Source: Isoetes taiwanensis (Eukaryota > Streptophyta > Lycopodiopsida > Isoetales > Isoetaceae). Taken from it: a stretch of DNA of 64,000 bases. The DNA is taken from the NCBI GenBank assembly GCA_021234155.1, contig JAJEKV010000014.1, positions 14,804,494-14,868,493 of the forward strand, in the 5' to 3' direction. The position numbers and the translations under genes were made by a program. Below the pieces are notes generated by a model that was not told the origin of the DNA, did not search any database, and saw only the letters and a program-made list of their open reading frames with translations. Of the stretch, positions 1 to 13,017 are shown piece by piece; position 1 is the first letter of the stretch; each line of letters opens with the position of its first letter.

Positions 1-129
1 TGAACATATTCTTAAGAATTCTAAGGTAACTTTGGATTTATTGACTCTGGCGAGGATTGCTCCTAGCTATAGGCGTAAAGTGATCAACTCTAGTAATGTA
101 GAAACAAAGTGTCTTTTGCTTTGAAATTG

Positions 130-400
130 TGCTGACTCGGGAAGAGGAAGACCCCCGGTGCCTTTACATGTTCAAAGAAAAATTGGTACTCATCAACTTC
201 CTAGAGTTTTGTTAGATGGTGGTTCTTCTTTGAATGTGATGCCTCAAAGATATAATGCAAAAATGTGGATTGAAGGTCACAAAACCTTCACCAATGGTGT
301 TGAGATCATTTTCTAATGCTAAAATCATGCCTTTAGGTGTTGTTGTTGTGTACCAATTGGAAACCTGAAGGGATTGTGGTTCAAGCTAGTTTTTTTGTAG
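130..400 (+). pseudogene. Retropepsin (aspartic protease) remnant of the gypsy element
   Basis: A short open stretch reads LPRVLLDGGSSLNVMPQ, which matches the active-site region of plant gypsy proteases (hydrophobic-D-x-G-[SA] followed by N(V/I)(L/M)P). Stops lie on both sides and the frame is lost soon after. The family member would cleave the Gag-Pol polyprotein. Only the active-site loop is recognisable, so this is a domain fragment. Confidence 0.6.
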
Positions 401-696
401 TTGCTTTCGAGTTTGGCAACAAAGACTACCGACATCTATGACTTGTTACTTGGCAGGGGAGATGGATGTCTGATTGATGCCGGACTGTATGGTCAAAAGG
501 AGAGTGTACCATATCCGATGGAGTTAAAAGGACAACTCTCTACAACAAGTCGGGGAGTACTAATATCCGTAGTTTTTGGAAGAAGAAATGCTTGAACAAA
601 GCACCATGGGATTCTACAAACTACCTCTAGCCATGGATCTCTGGATGAATTGGTACCTTCTTACTCTTCTAACTCAATGAGATCACAAGAATTCGG

Positions 697-1187
697 GTGT
701 CATCCGGGTTTGATGGTGGAATATCTGTTAAGCTAGGGGTGGCATCTTCTTACGCTATAATCAAAGATTGTGCTAACAGATTGCTTTCAAAGGTTGGCGG
801 GATACATGTTGGCATAACCTCCAACATGGTCGAGTCTGAGCCCTTTTGGGGCTTTTGGGGAAGCTATTTCATTAGGGATGGACCGAAGTAACCATTTATG
901 GTGACTCTCAACTAATATGCAGGCAGGTCAATGGTGAGTATCAAGCCAAGAACCAAGAAATGCTATTCTTGAAAGAGGAAGCCTTGAGCTGGTTGAGCAA
1001 ATTTAACAAATGGAGTTTGAATTACATACCAAGGGATGAAAATTGTGAAGCGGATGCCCTATGCGAAGTGTCTTTGCTAGATTACCTTTTTGAAGGAGCT
1101 ATCAAAGAAGAAGAGTTGGAACATGAAGAGATTGCACAACTACATCCCATCCACGGTAATAGATGCTCGACCAAAAGAAAGAGGTAA
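697..1187 (+). pseudogene. RNase H-like domain upstream of RT (gypsy element)
   Basis: Two adjacent frames together give an RNase H fold: an early FDGG..KLGVASS..IIKD strand pair, then a TSNMVESE segment (the TNN-x-AE position), then GDSQLICRQVNGEYQAKN and IPRDENCEADAL. These carry the D, E and D positions of the catalytic set. A frameshift near 880 joins the halves. The IPR(D/E)EN..ADAL ending is typical of the additional RNase H of Tat elements, as opposed to the degenerate RNase H fused after gypsy RT. It sits between protease and RT, which is worth comparing with known Tat layouts. Confidence 0.68.
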
Positions 1188-1282
1188 AAGAACCCGACTA
1201 TTACCAAGAATGATGAGATTAGAACTCTGTTTCTAGGAGATATGTTTAAAACTCGAGAAAGAAGCATCATTACAAGAATTCT

Positions 1283-2851
1283 TTGAAGAATGGAAAGATG
1301 TATTTGCATGGGATTACACGAGTTGGTAGGTGTAAAACCGAGATATGTGAATTTGAAATAAAGATGAAAGAAGGAACCAAACCTGTCATGCAAAAACTGA
1401 GAAAGATGAATAGATCCTTGCTAACCTTGATCAGAGAAGAATTATTAAAGATGAAAGAAGCTGAAGTTATCACTGAGATAACCAACCCTGAATGGCTGTC
1501 ATGCATAGTACCATTGAAAAAAGAACAAAACTATCTGGCGTATGCATAGATTATAGAGACCTTAATAAGGCTACTATAAAAGATCAAGTATCCACTTCCC
1601 TTTCTAGAAGAGGTGCTTCATGCAACTGCTGGTAAAGAGATTTATTCATTTCTAGATGGATTTTCAGGTTTTAATCAGATTAAAATCAAGGAAGCAGACC
1701 AAGCTAAGACCTCCTTCATAACCCCTTGGGGAACCTTTGCCATGCAAAAAATGCCCTTTGGATTGATGAATGCATCTGCTACATTCCAGAGGGCTATGGA
1801 TAAAATCTTTCAAAGCATGCCTCTTGATAAATTTAGGGTGTTTCTTGATGACCTTTGCCTAGGAACACCGATAGAGCAACACATGAAACCGACTATGATT
1901 ATGAGTCTATGCAGGGAAAGTGGTGTATGCTTAAATCCAAAGAAGTGTATCTTTCTATGTTCAAAAGGTGAACTGTTAGGACATGAAGTATCTGCTCAAG
2001 GAATCAAAGTCTCAGAGGGTAAGATGGAAGCACTCAAGAAAGTAGTGCCACCTAAAACTCTGAGGCAAGTAAAGAGCTTTATGGGACTTACTAGTTTTTT
2101 AAGAATCTATGTACCTAATTTCTCACATATTATGGGTCCTATAGCAAAATCGACAAGAGTAGGCAAGTCTGACAAACATGAGAGCAAACATATGGAAGTA
2201 AATTGGACACCCCGAGTGCGTGTCGCTTTTGAGTTACTCATCACTCGAATTTCTCAATCAGAAGCTTTAAAACCACCTGATCATAGTCTTCCTTTTAAAG
2301 CTTATATAAGTATCACTAACAAGGCTGTTGGCATTTCTCTACTACAGGATCATGGCATAATAGCCTTTACAAGCAAGATATGGTCAGACACAGAAATGAG
2401 ATATGCTAGATTGGAAAAAAGTGCTGCAGGAATAATGTGGTTCCTACAAAGACTTGGACATATTGTCCAACACAATGAGGTAAAGGTGCTCATGCACCAA
2501 AATCCCCTTCCATTATTATTTCAGAAAAGTCAAAGCAAAGCCAAGTTATGCAGGTGGGCCTGCAAAATTCAAGATTATAATCTTAGTGTCAAAATAGTCA
2601 AAACCATTAAGAGCCCTAGTGATTATCTTACAGAGAGAGCTTTTGAATTTGAGGATTTTGAAGGATTGCAGGACATGGAAACACCTCAGGAGACTGGAGA
2701 TTCTACCAACCTTGTTTTGTCTAGCAAGATGAATGAGGATTGGCAGTTTGACCTTATTGAATTTCAAGTGAGAATGGAGAGCCGCCTAAAAACATGGATA
2801 CTAAGCAAACCGGAAGATTTAGAGCTAAAGCTAAAACATTCAAGATGGTAG
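1283..2851 (+). pseudogene. Reverse transcriptase and linked RNase H of the gypsy element
   Basis: The longest piece is an open frame of 412 residues beginning at 1,613; the RT N-terminus (KPVMQKLRKMN... NPEWLSCIVP) lies in a different frame just before it. The open frame has YSFLDGFSGFNQI, TSFITPWGTFAMQKMPFGL, FQRAMD, the catalytic FLDDL box, and LNPKKCIF..GELLGHEVS, all standard gypsy RT landmarks. After the connection region (LRQVKSFMGLTSFLRIYVPNF) comes the weak RNase H (EKSAAGIMW, LMHQNPLPLLF, LSVKIVKTI). The frame break at about 1,550-1,610 and the stop at 2,851 before the integrase show inactivation. Confidence 0.9.
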
Positions 2852-2854
2852 GAG

Positions 2855-4019
2855 ATGTGTTGTGCAAGATTGATTATAATGGAGTCTTTGTTGAGATGTG
2901 TCAACAGATCTGAAAGCCGAGTGATTGTGGAAGCATGTCATGAAGGCATTTGTGGTGGGCATTTTGCGGTGAAACCACCGCAAAGAAGATCATCAGTCAG
3001 GCTACTTCTGGCCAAGTTTGTTCAAAGATTGTTATGAGACAATCAAAAGATGCCATAAATGTCAAATTCATGGTAGGAGAATCCTTCAACCTGCTGCTCT
3101 TACTGGTATTGTATCTCCTGGTCCTTTTCAAATTTGGGGATTGGATTTTATAGGGCCTATATTTCCTGAATCTCAAGGTAGGCATGAATACATCCTAGTT
3201 GCTACAGATTATTTTACTAAATGGGTGGAAGCAACTCCACTTAGACAGGCAAATGCTCTGACAACTGCAAGATTTTTACATGAGCACATATGCACCAGGT
3301 TTGGCATTCCTTTCAAAATTGTATCTGATAGGGGAACACAGTTCATAAATGATGTCATTAGTAATTTACTGAAAGCATTAAAGGTCAAACATGTGAAAAG
3401 TTCTGCCTATTATCCTCAAGGCAATGGGCAAGCTGAGTCAACAAACAAAGTGTTGAAGAACATCCTAAAAAAAACAGTTGAAGTTCATAAAAAAGATTGG
3501 CATATTAAACTGCATGATGCATTGTGGGCATATAGGACCACTGTAAAAAATGCTACTAACCATACACCTTTTAGCCTTGTCTATGGTGTTGAAGCTGTGG
3601 TCCCAGTTGAACTAGAATTGCCATCACTCAGGTTGGCAATGAAGATCCAGATGCAGCTAGAGGATGCTTACAGAGACAGGTATGAGAAGTTGCTGATGCT
3701 TGAAGAAGAGAGGCTGGAAGCCGAGAATGTGAACCTGAGGAAAAAAGCTAAGGATATAGCAGCTTTCAAAGCTGCACACAAGTTACAAGGAAGTTTTAAA
3801 GTAAATGAATTGGTGCTCAAGTGGAATAAAGCAAAGGAAGATTCAGCAGGTAAATTTGATGGCCTATGGGAAGGCCCTTTCAAGATCCATGCAATTGCAG
3901 GTACGAGTTCTTATCTTTTGCAAGAAATTGGTACAGGGAGATTGCTAGCTAATCCTATAAACACATTGCACTTGAAAAGGTATTGGGAGCAGCATGTCTG
4001 CCTGATCTTATTTGAGTAA
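2855..4019 (+). pseudogene. Integrase of the gypsy element
   Basis: A frame of 333 residues from 3,018 carries the integrase core; the HH part of the zinc-binding HHCC motif (HEGICGGH) is in another frame just upstream, at about 2,940-2,960, followed in the main frame by CHKCQIHG. The DDE catalytic set is complete: D in IWGLDFIGP, D in IVSDRGTQF and E in GNGQAESTNK. The C-terminus has the LVLKWNKAKED..GKFDGLWEGPFKI segment of gypsy integrases. No chromodomain follows, which agrees with a non-chromovirus (Athila/Tat) lineage. One frameshift near 3,000 separates the zinc finger from the core. Confidence 0.9.
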
Positions 4020-6300
4020 ACATGTTGTAGTGCTTTTAGTTAGGAACTATGTGATAATTCTCAGCAATAGTTGTCAGAATCTTTGTTAGTATTTCAAGTT
4101 TAAAATGATAAAAGACATAAAAAGGAAAAAAGAAAGAAAATCAAACAAAACATAGAGTTCTAAGTAAAGTAGGTTTTGTTATTTAACAGTTTGCACTTTC
4201 AGAGAGAAGATGGTTGCTGACTGAAGGCCAGATTTCAAGCAAATGCTGCTTCAGGCTGAGCAAGAATTTATCTTGTTGATGCTAACATTTTGCACCACTT
4301 GCCAGATCCATCAGACTGATCAAACTCATCAGGATGTGACTTAGCCTGCATATACATGAGACTTGTATTCTTTTTCAAATGCAGATTCCTATCAAGCAGC
4401 TATGCATCCATGGAGAAAAAGCTGTTGCAGAAGATACTAACAGTTTTTTAAAAGTGTCATTCCAGGTTCATTTGTTTTCCTTCCATGTCCATCTGATCAC
4501 TATAGCCTGGAACATATGACCATTGCTTCCAAATCTTCTCAAGCTGCTACCAAAAGTTGCCTCCCATAGTCACTCACCTAAAGGCAACTCAGAGAGACAA
4601 GTTCAAACAAAACAAGAAGAACACTGCTGCTGATCATGTCAATTATTCCAACGGTTACGAAGACCACACTGTCGACCAGATATTCATATTCATAGTCAAA
4701 TTTTCTAACTGAATATCAGCCGTGGGGGACCAGCCACATCCTCTCCTTTGTTTAGCATCATGTTGCCCGCTATATAGCAACATGTACAAGGCTCCTGAGC
4801 AATATCACAGGCAAACAACTTGAAGACCAAGAATACTAAGACCAAAAGGCTTGAAGACAAAGATGATGATGAAGAACCCAAAGGATGACTTTAAGTCAAG
4901 ACACAAGTTCACAACTCAAGCTCCAAGGATTGAATGCATTTTCTAGCTCTGAAGGCACTTATGAGGTTTGGAAGACCCCTGTGAAGATGGCAAGCTATGA
5001 TATGGTACTTATCCTTCGTGATTCTAAAGATTATCTATTTGCTTTTTGTGCCATCACACCATCATCCTTATCCTATTTTTTTTTCACCCTCATTGCCTTT
5101 TCACATCCTATACCATCATGTATTTCATGTATAACCATTTGTTTCATAGTTGACCTACCATGACCTAGGGCACATTTCCCAAGGAAGTTGTCAAATCTAA
5201 AAGTTGCCTAGCATCGAACTCTATATCACCATTCTCATCTCATGCCTTGCCATTCCATTGTCACACACTCCATACCAAGTAGCTAAAGCAAAACATATGT
5301 GCTAAGCACAAAAAATACAAAAAACACAAAGATGCCTAGTCACATCTCCAAGTGACATGGCATGATGACTAGATGTACATGTCATCACCTCCAAAGCTAC
5401 TTTGGTCCACTCATCATTTGCTACCTTCATGTCTCATTCATCATGTTGCCACCTAAGCACCAAATTTCCACATCATCACATCACTCCACATCATCAAATG
5501 ATGACTAGGCGAGTTTTAACCAAACTCAAAATTGGTCAACCAAATGATCAAACTACCTTGGGAAGTGAACCTACTAGCCTTGTTTACCCTAGTTGACCTA
5601 TTTTCTATCCTTCCACTACATTTTCACCTATTGTCACATCATCATCCATTAGGGCAAAATACCTTGTTTGACCAACACATATCACATTGACCTTGCCCAG
5701 TCATTCATCTTTTTAACAAAAAAATCAAAATATTATTTTCCAAAATTTGGCCTTGCCATCTTGAAGCTCCCTTGAAAGTATGCCACCTGGCACAAAAAAT
5801 CTCAAAAAAAGACCCTATATAGACCTTCAAATTTCATTTCTTGGGAACCGTGCCCATGCCAAAAAATGCAAAAATTTTCCTATTCTACCCCCCCCCATCT
5901 ATCTACCCTCTTATCCTCTGCCAAGTGGCGTCCCCCCTGGCATGCCAAGTCGAAACACGAGCCGAGCTTGGCGTGGGAGGAGACCACGTAATCAGGAGAA
6001 AGGAAAACAGCTCCCTATTTATACCTTGTCCCACTTTTTGATCTGTGCCTGTGGGATATATCATGCCGAACCCTAAAATTTGAATTTTCCAAGAAACCAC
6101 CTTTCTGTTGAGCCTAACGGGGTGATCATGGCATCTGTTGGCCGGTTTTGTCCTACTCCACTGAAAGAACAACCCAATTAAACCAAAACCGTGGCATTGA
6201 TTACGAATTTGCCAAGAACTGACCGTAGACAGGGGACTTTAAAAAAGGGGTTTGTTCTACTGAATTTTTTCGAGGGCCATAAGCGGATTTGAAGACCAGG
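4020..6300. other. Non-coding sequence after the gypsy integrase, probably 3' UTR/LTR
   Basis: No convincing coding sequence. A purine-rich run at about 4,100-4,140 could be a polypurine tract. The stretch holds C/T-rich and CAT-rich low-complexity sequence (5,220-5,500) and a poly-C run near 5,888. It probably includes the element's 3' untranslated region and LTR, but the boundaries cannot be set from one copy. Confidence 0.4.
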
Positions 6301-7540
6301 AACGTGAAGTCGTGACGTCTACAGAGCTTGCAGAAGATCCTCCTGCTTCGGAAATCAAAGTCTGAGGCATATGTGATGAGATATCCTTGAATCTTTTGAA
6401 ACTTGAAGTTTATTTTGATTGAGTAGTTCTTGAATGATCCAGTCGGGCATTCTTGAATAATCTGTGTTGTGAATTTGCTATTTTGACTTAATGAAAATCG
6501 GAATTTGGGAAAAGAGTGTGTGAAAGTATGATTGAAATCATTTTGCTATGCTTTGTCATTTACACTTGAGCAAAAGGGAATTGAGCAGAGTACAACTAGT
6601 GCTTGTGTAAGTCATTGTTAGAAAAAGAAAAAAACAGAAATGTCCTGCAGAGCATACGTCCTTTAAGAAAAACTAAAAAAATAGATCTTTTCTTTAAATC
6701 ATCTATTAGTTTGAAGGCATCTCTAGTATCTAGGCAACCATCAGAGGCATCAGTGGTGAATATTGAGAGCAGAGAAAACGAGAGAAAGGGAATTGAGAAT
6801 TAGATTGTAAGAACTGTTACAGGCATTGCCATTGAAACTCGGGCAATGCATGTTACAGTAAGAATTTAGGCTTTGTTTGAACCAAGTGAGCATATGCACA
6901 TGACCTACAGGAGCATACCTAGGTGTGGGAATTTGTTTCTACCACAAAAGATCATTGCTTAGCATTTGGCAGAATCGAGCTCACTGTCTAGGCCATTGAC
7001 CAAAAATTGACCCAGTCAGGAAGTTGATTTGTGAGAAATCTGTAAACACTTGGCTTGTAGGCTTTTCACAGCAGTTTCCTGGTGTTGGCTAGTACACTTT
7101 GGTAAAGAATTCAAGTGCTTTTGAAATACATGCATGGTCTGGTGAATGTTTGAATGCTGCTAGTTTCTTTTGCTTTAGGGACTCTAGTGGATTTGGTATT
7201 TCCTTGCAAAGTCAGAGATGTTTTGCAGTACAGATTGATCACCTCAAGTGATCTGGAGGTCCTGACCATCAAAACACCTTTGTAAGGCCCCAGTTGGAGA
7301 CCACCCAGGATAATCTCCAACACCTGGGCAAATCTGCCTGTCTCAATTTCTGAGGCAGTGTGTTCTTATTGTAATGGATGCAACCGCTTTATGTGTTTTC
7401 ATGGGTAAATATATTAACATGTATTGCTGTGGTCCCCTGGCAAGCATAGGATAAATCTGGTTTTTGTAATAAGAATATGTAGCAAGGGAGTTCCCTTTGT
7501 GCTTTTCAATATGGTTTCACTATGATTTAGTGGAGTATTC
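6301..7540. other. Intergenic or LTR-derived sequence, no gene seen
   Basis: AT-rich sequence without a supported gene. Short open frames at 6,603-6,803 and 7,111-7,323 show no domain or codon signal. It may be the remainder of the long terminal region of the upstream gypsy element. Confidence 0.35.
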
Positions 7541-7559
7541 GATTGGATGTGCCTTATAA

Positions 7560-9300
7560 GGAGTAGACTACGACATTGCTCTTGCACCAGATACTAAACC
7601 AACTAGTAAGGCACCATATAGGACGAACACTCCTAAATTGATAAAGTTGAAAACTTAGGGTTCATATGATCTAATGTCTCTCTTAGAGAAGAAAGATGAG
7701 AGCTTATGTATGTGCATTGACTATCATGAATTAAAAACACATCATGAAGAATAGGTATGCCTTACCTAGATTGCATGACCTCATGGGTCAACTCGAAGGA
7801 GCGAAATTCTTCTCCAAGGTTGACTTGCGACTAGGACATCATCATATTCGAATCAAAGAGGAAGATGCCAATAAGACGGCTTTTTAGAATAAGATATGGA
7901 CATTATGAGCTTACAGTCATGCCGTTTGGACTGACTAATGCTCCAGTAGCATTCACAACACTTATGAATGATGTCTTTTGTGATTTCTTCAATGACTTTG
8001 TAATCATTTTCTTTTATGACATCTTGGTCTACAGCAAAGCCTTGAAAGAGCATGTCCTACATTTGAGAAGTTTTTTTTTGAGAAATTGAGGAGATATAAA
8101 CTCTATGCTAGTTGCCAAAGTTGCAACTAGCAGAGTAAACTATGTGAACCATATTATCTCACTGGAGGGTATTTCCACTGATCCGGCAAAGATCCAAGCG
8201 TAGTAGAATGGTCAACCCCAAGGAACATGATGCGAGGAGTTTCCTCGGCCTAGTGGGCTACGACGGAAAGCTTGTGAAGGACTTGGTTAAAGTCACGATG
8301 CCACTTATGGACCTCACCAAAACTCAGAAGATCAAGGATTGGAAAGATCATTGGGACTGCACAGTCTAAGAAAGCTCTTATAAGCATCTCGAAGAAGTCT
8401 TGAAGACAACACTAGTGCTCACTCCCCCAGATCCTGGAGAAAGATAAATTGGTAGCAACATATGCAAAAAGATTGCAACGGGTACAGTCCTTATACAACT
8501 CGCTTATGACTCTCATAAACTCAACTCATGATCAAGACCTAATAGTACTGAGAGTTTTTTGGATACCGCCCATGCTCTTCACCAAGGAGATCTTTAGATT
8601 GCATGAAATGCCTATCATCTCCGATAGGGATTCAAAGTTCGACAGTGCCTTTTTGCAGGACTTCACCTAGTTGTGTATGTATTCTTTTTATCATCCACAA
8701 ACCGATGGCCAGATGGAGTGTAGCAACAGGATATTGGTGGACATGTTGAGGAATTATATTTGGAATAAGCAATCCAAAAGGGTCGATTACACCCACTTAG
8801 GAGTTTGCATACAATAGTATGAAGTAAGAATCATTAAGGATGTTTTTCTTTATGAATGACTACGACTTTCAATGTCTAATTCCCGATATGTGGCACATTC
8901 TAGTGTTCAAAATGGAGGTTTCTCAATAGCTTCTGGCAGATATGCAGCAGCTTGTCGATGAGATGCGAGGGTATCTTCTAGCAGCAAGGACTCGCCAAAA
9001 ACATCTACCAGATAGACATAGATCTCCAAGGAAGTTTAATATGGAAGATAAAGTTTGGCTTAAGATGAAAACGAAGCTCTGCATCACAATTGCAAGAAGC
9101 TTGCTTCAGGATGGGTGGGACCCTTTGAGATTATCAAGCAGATAGAGAGCCAATTTTATTTGAATTTACTTGCTCATCTAAAGGTTCACAAGGTCTTCTA
9201 TGTAAGCCTTTTAAAGCAACATACTCCAAACCTAGATGAAGTTTTGGATACGCCACCGTTATTCGAAACGAGGGAAGAACAGCTTAGTAGGGTTGATTAA
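7560..9300 (+). mobile_element. Second Ty3/gypsy relic (RT, integrase and C-terminal pieces)
   Basis: Frame-broken gypsy pol. The RT is recognisable between about 7,740 and 8,100 (RLHDLMGQLEGAKFFSKVD, then RIRYGHYELTVMPFGLTNAP, then an F-Y-D-I-L-V-Y-S stretch replacing the YVDDIL(V/I)YS box). The integrase core follows at about 8,620-8,760 (ISDRDSKFDS..., YHPQTDGQMECSNR with the catalytic E retained). The C-terminal domain is at 8,942-9,300 (RHRSPRKFNMEDKVWLK, KVHKVFYVSLLKQH). These C-terminal motifs are those of chromovirus-type gypsy elements and differ from the first element, so this is an independent insertion. Multiple stops and indels; non-functional. Confidence 0.85.
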
Positions 9301-10300
9301 AACAATCCAAATTGGTCGATTACATCCATTAGTGGGGTTCACGTACAATATTACAAAGCAAGGATCATAGAGGATGTCTTTGTTTATGATTGATTATGGC
9401 TATCAATGCAAACGCCCAATACGTGGCACAATCCAGTAGCTTCTGGCAGATATACAACATCTTGTCGAGGCAATACGAGGGTATCTTCTGGCAGTGAGGA
9501 CTCGCAAGATAAGTCTAACAGATACAGATAGATCTCTAAGAGAGTTTGCTGTGGGAGATAAACTTTGGCTTAAGATCAGATGTTATCATCCTCTTTTTAC
9601 TTCTAAACCATAGAAATAATGGCGATCGTTTTCTATTTTCCTAACTTTTTTATTAGGATGGAATATTATCAAATTTTGGTGAATTTATAAATCTTTTGAG
9701 CTAATGCATCATACTAAACCATCAAATTTAGATTTATAAAATTGGTGAAATATAGCATTTTCACAATATATCACATCTCTTAAGATTAAGGTCAAACAAG
9801 CGAAGCTCTGCGTCGATAATTCAAGAAGCTTGCTTCAAGATGGTGGGACCCTTTGAGATTATCAAGCGGATAGGGACCCAATTCTATCTGAATTTACCTG
9901 CTCATCTAAAGGTACACAAATGTAAGCCTTTTGAAGAAACATACTCCAAGTCTGGAGGAAGTTTTAGATACGTCAACCTTGTTTGAAATGAGGGAAGAAC
10001 AACTTGACATTGTTTCCATTTTTAATTCTTCATGAAGCATTCAAGAAGTCATGAAGATCATAATTCCTTCAATACTTGGTCAAGTGGAAACACTTACCCA
10101 GAGAAAGTTTTGATTATGACAACCTTGCTTGAAATGAGGGAAGAACAACCCAGAGAAAGTTTTGGATATGCCAACCTTGTTTAAAATAAGGGAAGAACAA
10201 CCTGAGATTGTTCCCAAGTTAATTCTTGATGAAGCATTCAAGAAGTCATGAAGATTAGAATTCCTTCAATACTTGGTCAAATGGAAACACCTACCCGTGG
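9301..10300 (+). repeat. Repeated partial copies of the gypsy integrase 3' part
   Basis: The block near 8,760-9,280 recurs in degraded form from 9,301 to 9,590 and from about 9,795 to 10,015. A shorter piece (TGAAATGAGGGAAGAACAAC and the CTTCAATACTTGGTCAA segment) appears again up to about 10,290. The copies differ by many substitutions. They look like serial partial duplications or several nested insertions of the same family. Confidence 0.6.
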
Positions 10301-12640
10301 CGGATGTGGCATAGATATTAAAACAAAAACTAGAGAAACAATATCCAATTCATGAAGCATATCCAACATATCCAATGGCCAGGTCGTCTCTGAGTTAGTT
10401 GACGCCAGCTTGCGAGATGAGTACATTTAGCCTTAGCACAATTGACAAAGCTAAGGTGGGAGCACATTTCATCTGAGGAAAAACACCTATGCGAGTGGCC
10501 ATGATAGGGGTTTCTCCATCCCTCATGCCGTCTCAGTCCCAAGTGTAACCATGATGAGGGTCCGGGGGTGTCACTTTTAAATATATGAATATGACACCTG
10601 CGTTCTTAAGGTAAGGAAAAACCAACCATATATGGAATTTCTCTAGGAGAACCCCCCGTATATGATCTCTTTATTTCCATCTTGTTCTACCCCTTGTCAT
10701 ATCTATATGATATGTTTTTCCTAATATCAATCACCCACCTCATATATTAGCAGGTTTTAGTAAAATGCTACTAAAGTCTAGAACTTGTCAAGTATCCTCT
10801 GAAATGGCATACCGATGATGCATGCACTCCCAGTGCAGAAGTTACTTAAAGAATAGAATAGAATAGAATAGAAGTATTGGACCAAGACTATTCCAGCAAA
10901 AACCATTCAACAAGCTTTGAATATGCACCAATGATCTAGTAATCTAAACCTCCCATTCAATGTCCGCTTCCACTCCTCAACATCAGTGCTTATACTTATC
11001 TCACATAGTATGTCAGTCCAAAAGCTAAAAAAGGCCGAGCAACATCAAATGGAACATCTAAACATACTCAGTTATGCTTTTTTGTCATGTTTCATGTGAC
11101 ATGTTGGGCCAACTGCTCATTAAACTCCTTGCTATAAGAAGATTTTCCTTTTCTAAGATTACCAAACAATCCATACGTCTATGCAGATTCCAGACTTAGT
11201 ACCAATATTTTGGCCTTTTGGGTAGATCACGACTTTTTATAGGGATTTGACTTTCCAAGTATAGTGTAAACTACAGTCTGTGGAGAGACAACAATTACAA
11301 AGCCACATAATATCCAACATTGTTGTGGTGACATGGGGGGAGGTTCTGTTATTTTAAGAATACCATGCAAATAGAAAATGGGGACACATTGAAATCATTT
11401 GACATCTGAAAGTAGGAATGAATGAGATACATAATCGAGATTAAAATATAAATTCTTTTGTGTTCTAGTATCAAAAATGACAGCTACTTAGTGAATCTCA
11501 AAGAAGATACCACACTGCAAAAGGATGCTTTTAGAGTCTCTGTATGAAATCTTGCAGATTTAGCCATTCCAGGAGTTGCTGCTACTTGCCAGTAAGTTCC
11601 CACTAGTTGCTGAATGGCATATTACCATCTTGATTAAAAAAACCAAGAAAAGGATGCTATATATTTTCTTGCATTTGGAACCTAAAGTGGATTTAATAGA
11701 AATTTTGTTGTTCCTTCGAGCAACAAGCCTTACTACTGTTGTCTTGCAATCTTTAAGCCCTGAGATGGGCTAACCTAGGCTTTCTTTTACTACTGAGACA
11801 TATTAAAAGCGCCATTCTGACGCACTTTCACTCCTATATTTCAATTATTGCCCATTGTTGCAAGGTATTCTCATTGTCAATGGGAAAACCCATCCTAAGT
11901 CATGAAGGTTGGAGTGTCTAAATATAGAAGATGGTTAGGCTCGCAAGCTTGACTGCCATGGGAGGGAGTTATACTAAAAACATAAATCGAACAACGCCCC
12001 CACAATTGTCAAGGCATTGAGATGTTGTGCTATTATTACATTGTAAAGTTTGAGATAATTCTCCTTTCCAGATCATGCTATTTTCTTCCAAGTGAATAAT
12101 TGCTTGCTACATGATTTAGCTTTAGGCAAACATGCAAGTGGTTACTTCTTCATGCAACGATTAAGAAAATCTTTTGGATGTGCTAATAGGGCCGAATACA
12201 AGAAAACAGATGATCTGCATTGTTCTTAAAGCTAACAGACCTATGATTCTATGATATATGCATTCTGGCCAGTGCCGCAACTTCTGTAGGTCCATTCTAC
12301 AAAGGCGTATAAACTTTACAAATGTTGCTACGACTTACATATCATAGATATCATACATATATCATGTCTATAGTTAACAGTGAACAAGAATTTGAAGCTT
12401 TACCTCTGCCATACATCTCACGAAGACCTTAGATAGTGGCTGCCTGGAAGACAATCCATTGCTGCTTGCTAACTAGGAACCCAAAGGACTGCTTGTTCTG
12501 GGGGAGCAGAGGGTAGTAAAATAAAAAACCACCGCAGATTCGAGATGCAGACTGGAGGATCCTATCAGAGCATCTGTACCATAGCGAAAAGAACAAGTAC
12601 GAGGAGATTATGGGGAGATTACCTACAATGGCAAGTTTAA
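10301..12640. other. Intergenic, no gene seen; short GAATA microsatellite
   Basis: No supported coding sequence on either strand. A short pentanucleotide repeat (AGAAT units) lies at about 10,851-10,873. The rest is unique AT-rich sequence upstream of histidinol dehydrogenase. Confidence 0.5.
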
Positions 12641-13017
12641 ACTAGTCACAGAGAATATACTAGTATATTCTGGCATATCCTAGAATATTCTCACCTACCC
12701 ACATGAGCAGGGTTTGCCCTTTAGGGGCAGCCCAAAAATGAGTTCTTAAGTAATTTACTTGGTTTCTTTCGTTTGGCAAGACCACCTTTCTATCAACACA
12801 TACAATTGAGTTTGCCATGTAGTAAAACGTCAAGTTTTGTGAGCATGGAGACGTCATTCGAGGCTTTTGAAACTTTAAGAGTTGCAGCATACCCTATGGA
12901 AGACATGATCCATCAGATTCATCATGGGGGTAACCCAAAAAGCACCTTGTTTTCATTATTCGAATGGTTCAACGTAATTGACTTATTTTGACGCAGGTCG
13001 AAGCAAAAAGGGGATTA
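12641..13017 (+). promoter_or_regulatory. Upstream region of histidinol dehydrogenase
   Basis: The sequence before the HDH start codon should hold its promoter and 5' leader. I see no clear TATA box at a fixed distance. A CAG preceded by a T-rich run at about 12,985-12,997 could be the acceptor of a 5'-UTR intron. The start at 13,018 is chosen because the reading frame from it gives a Ser/Arg-rich transit-peptide-like leader joined in phase to exon 2. Confidence 0.3.

Larger units (their letters stand above)
1..4019 (+). mobile_element. Decayed Ty3/gypsy LTR retrotransposon, Tat-type, 5' end outside window
   Basis: One element read left to right: aspartic protease remnant (about 200-330), RNase H-like domain (about 700-1,080), reverse transcriptase (about 1,300-2,130), the usual RNase H (about 2,270-2,640) and integrase (2,950-3,990). 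Several frameshifts and stops separate the blocks, so it cannot make a full polyprotein. No gag is visible; it would lie left of the window. The RT-RH-INT order is that of Ty3/gypsy. An RNase H with the GDSQLI and IPRDEN..ADAL motifs in addition to the RT-linked one is known from the plant Tat clade; here it lies before the RT. No 3' LTR boundary could be fixed because there is no second LTR to compare. Confidence 0.88.

Noticed and set aside
4020-7480. 3' LTR of the first gypsy element
   Set aside because: No second copy in the window to define the edges; TG/CA candidates are too many.
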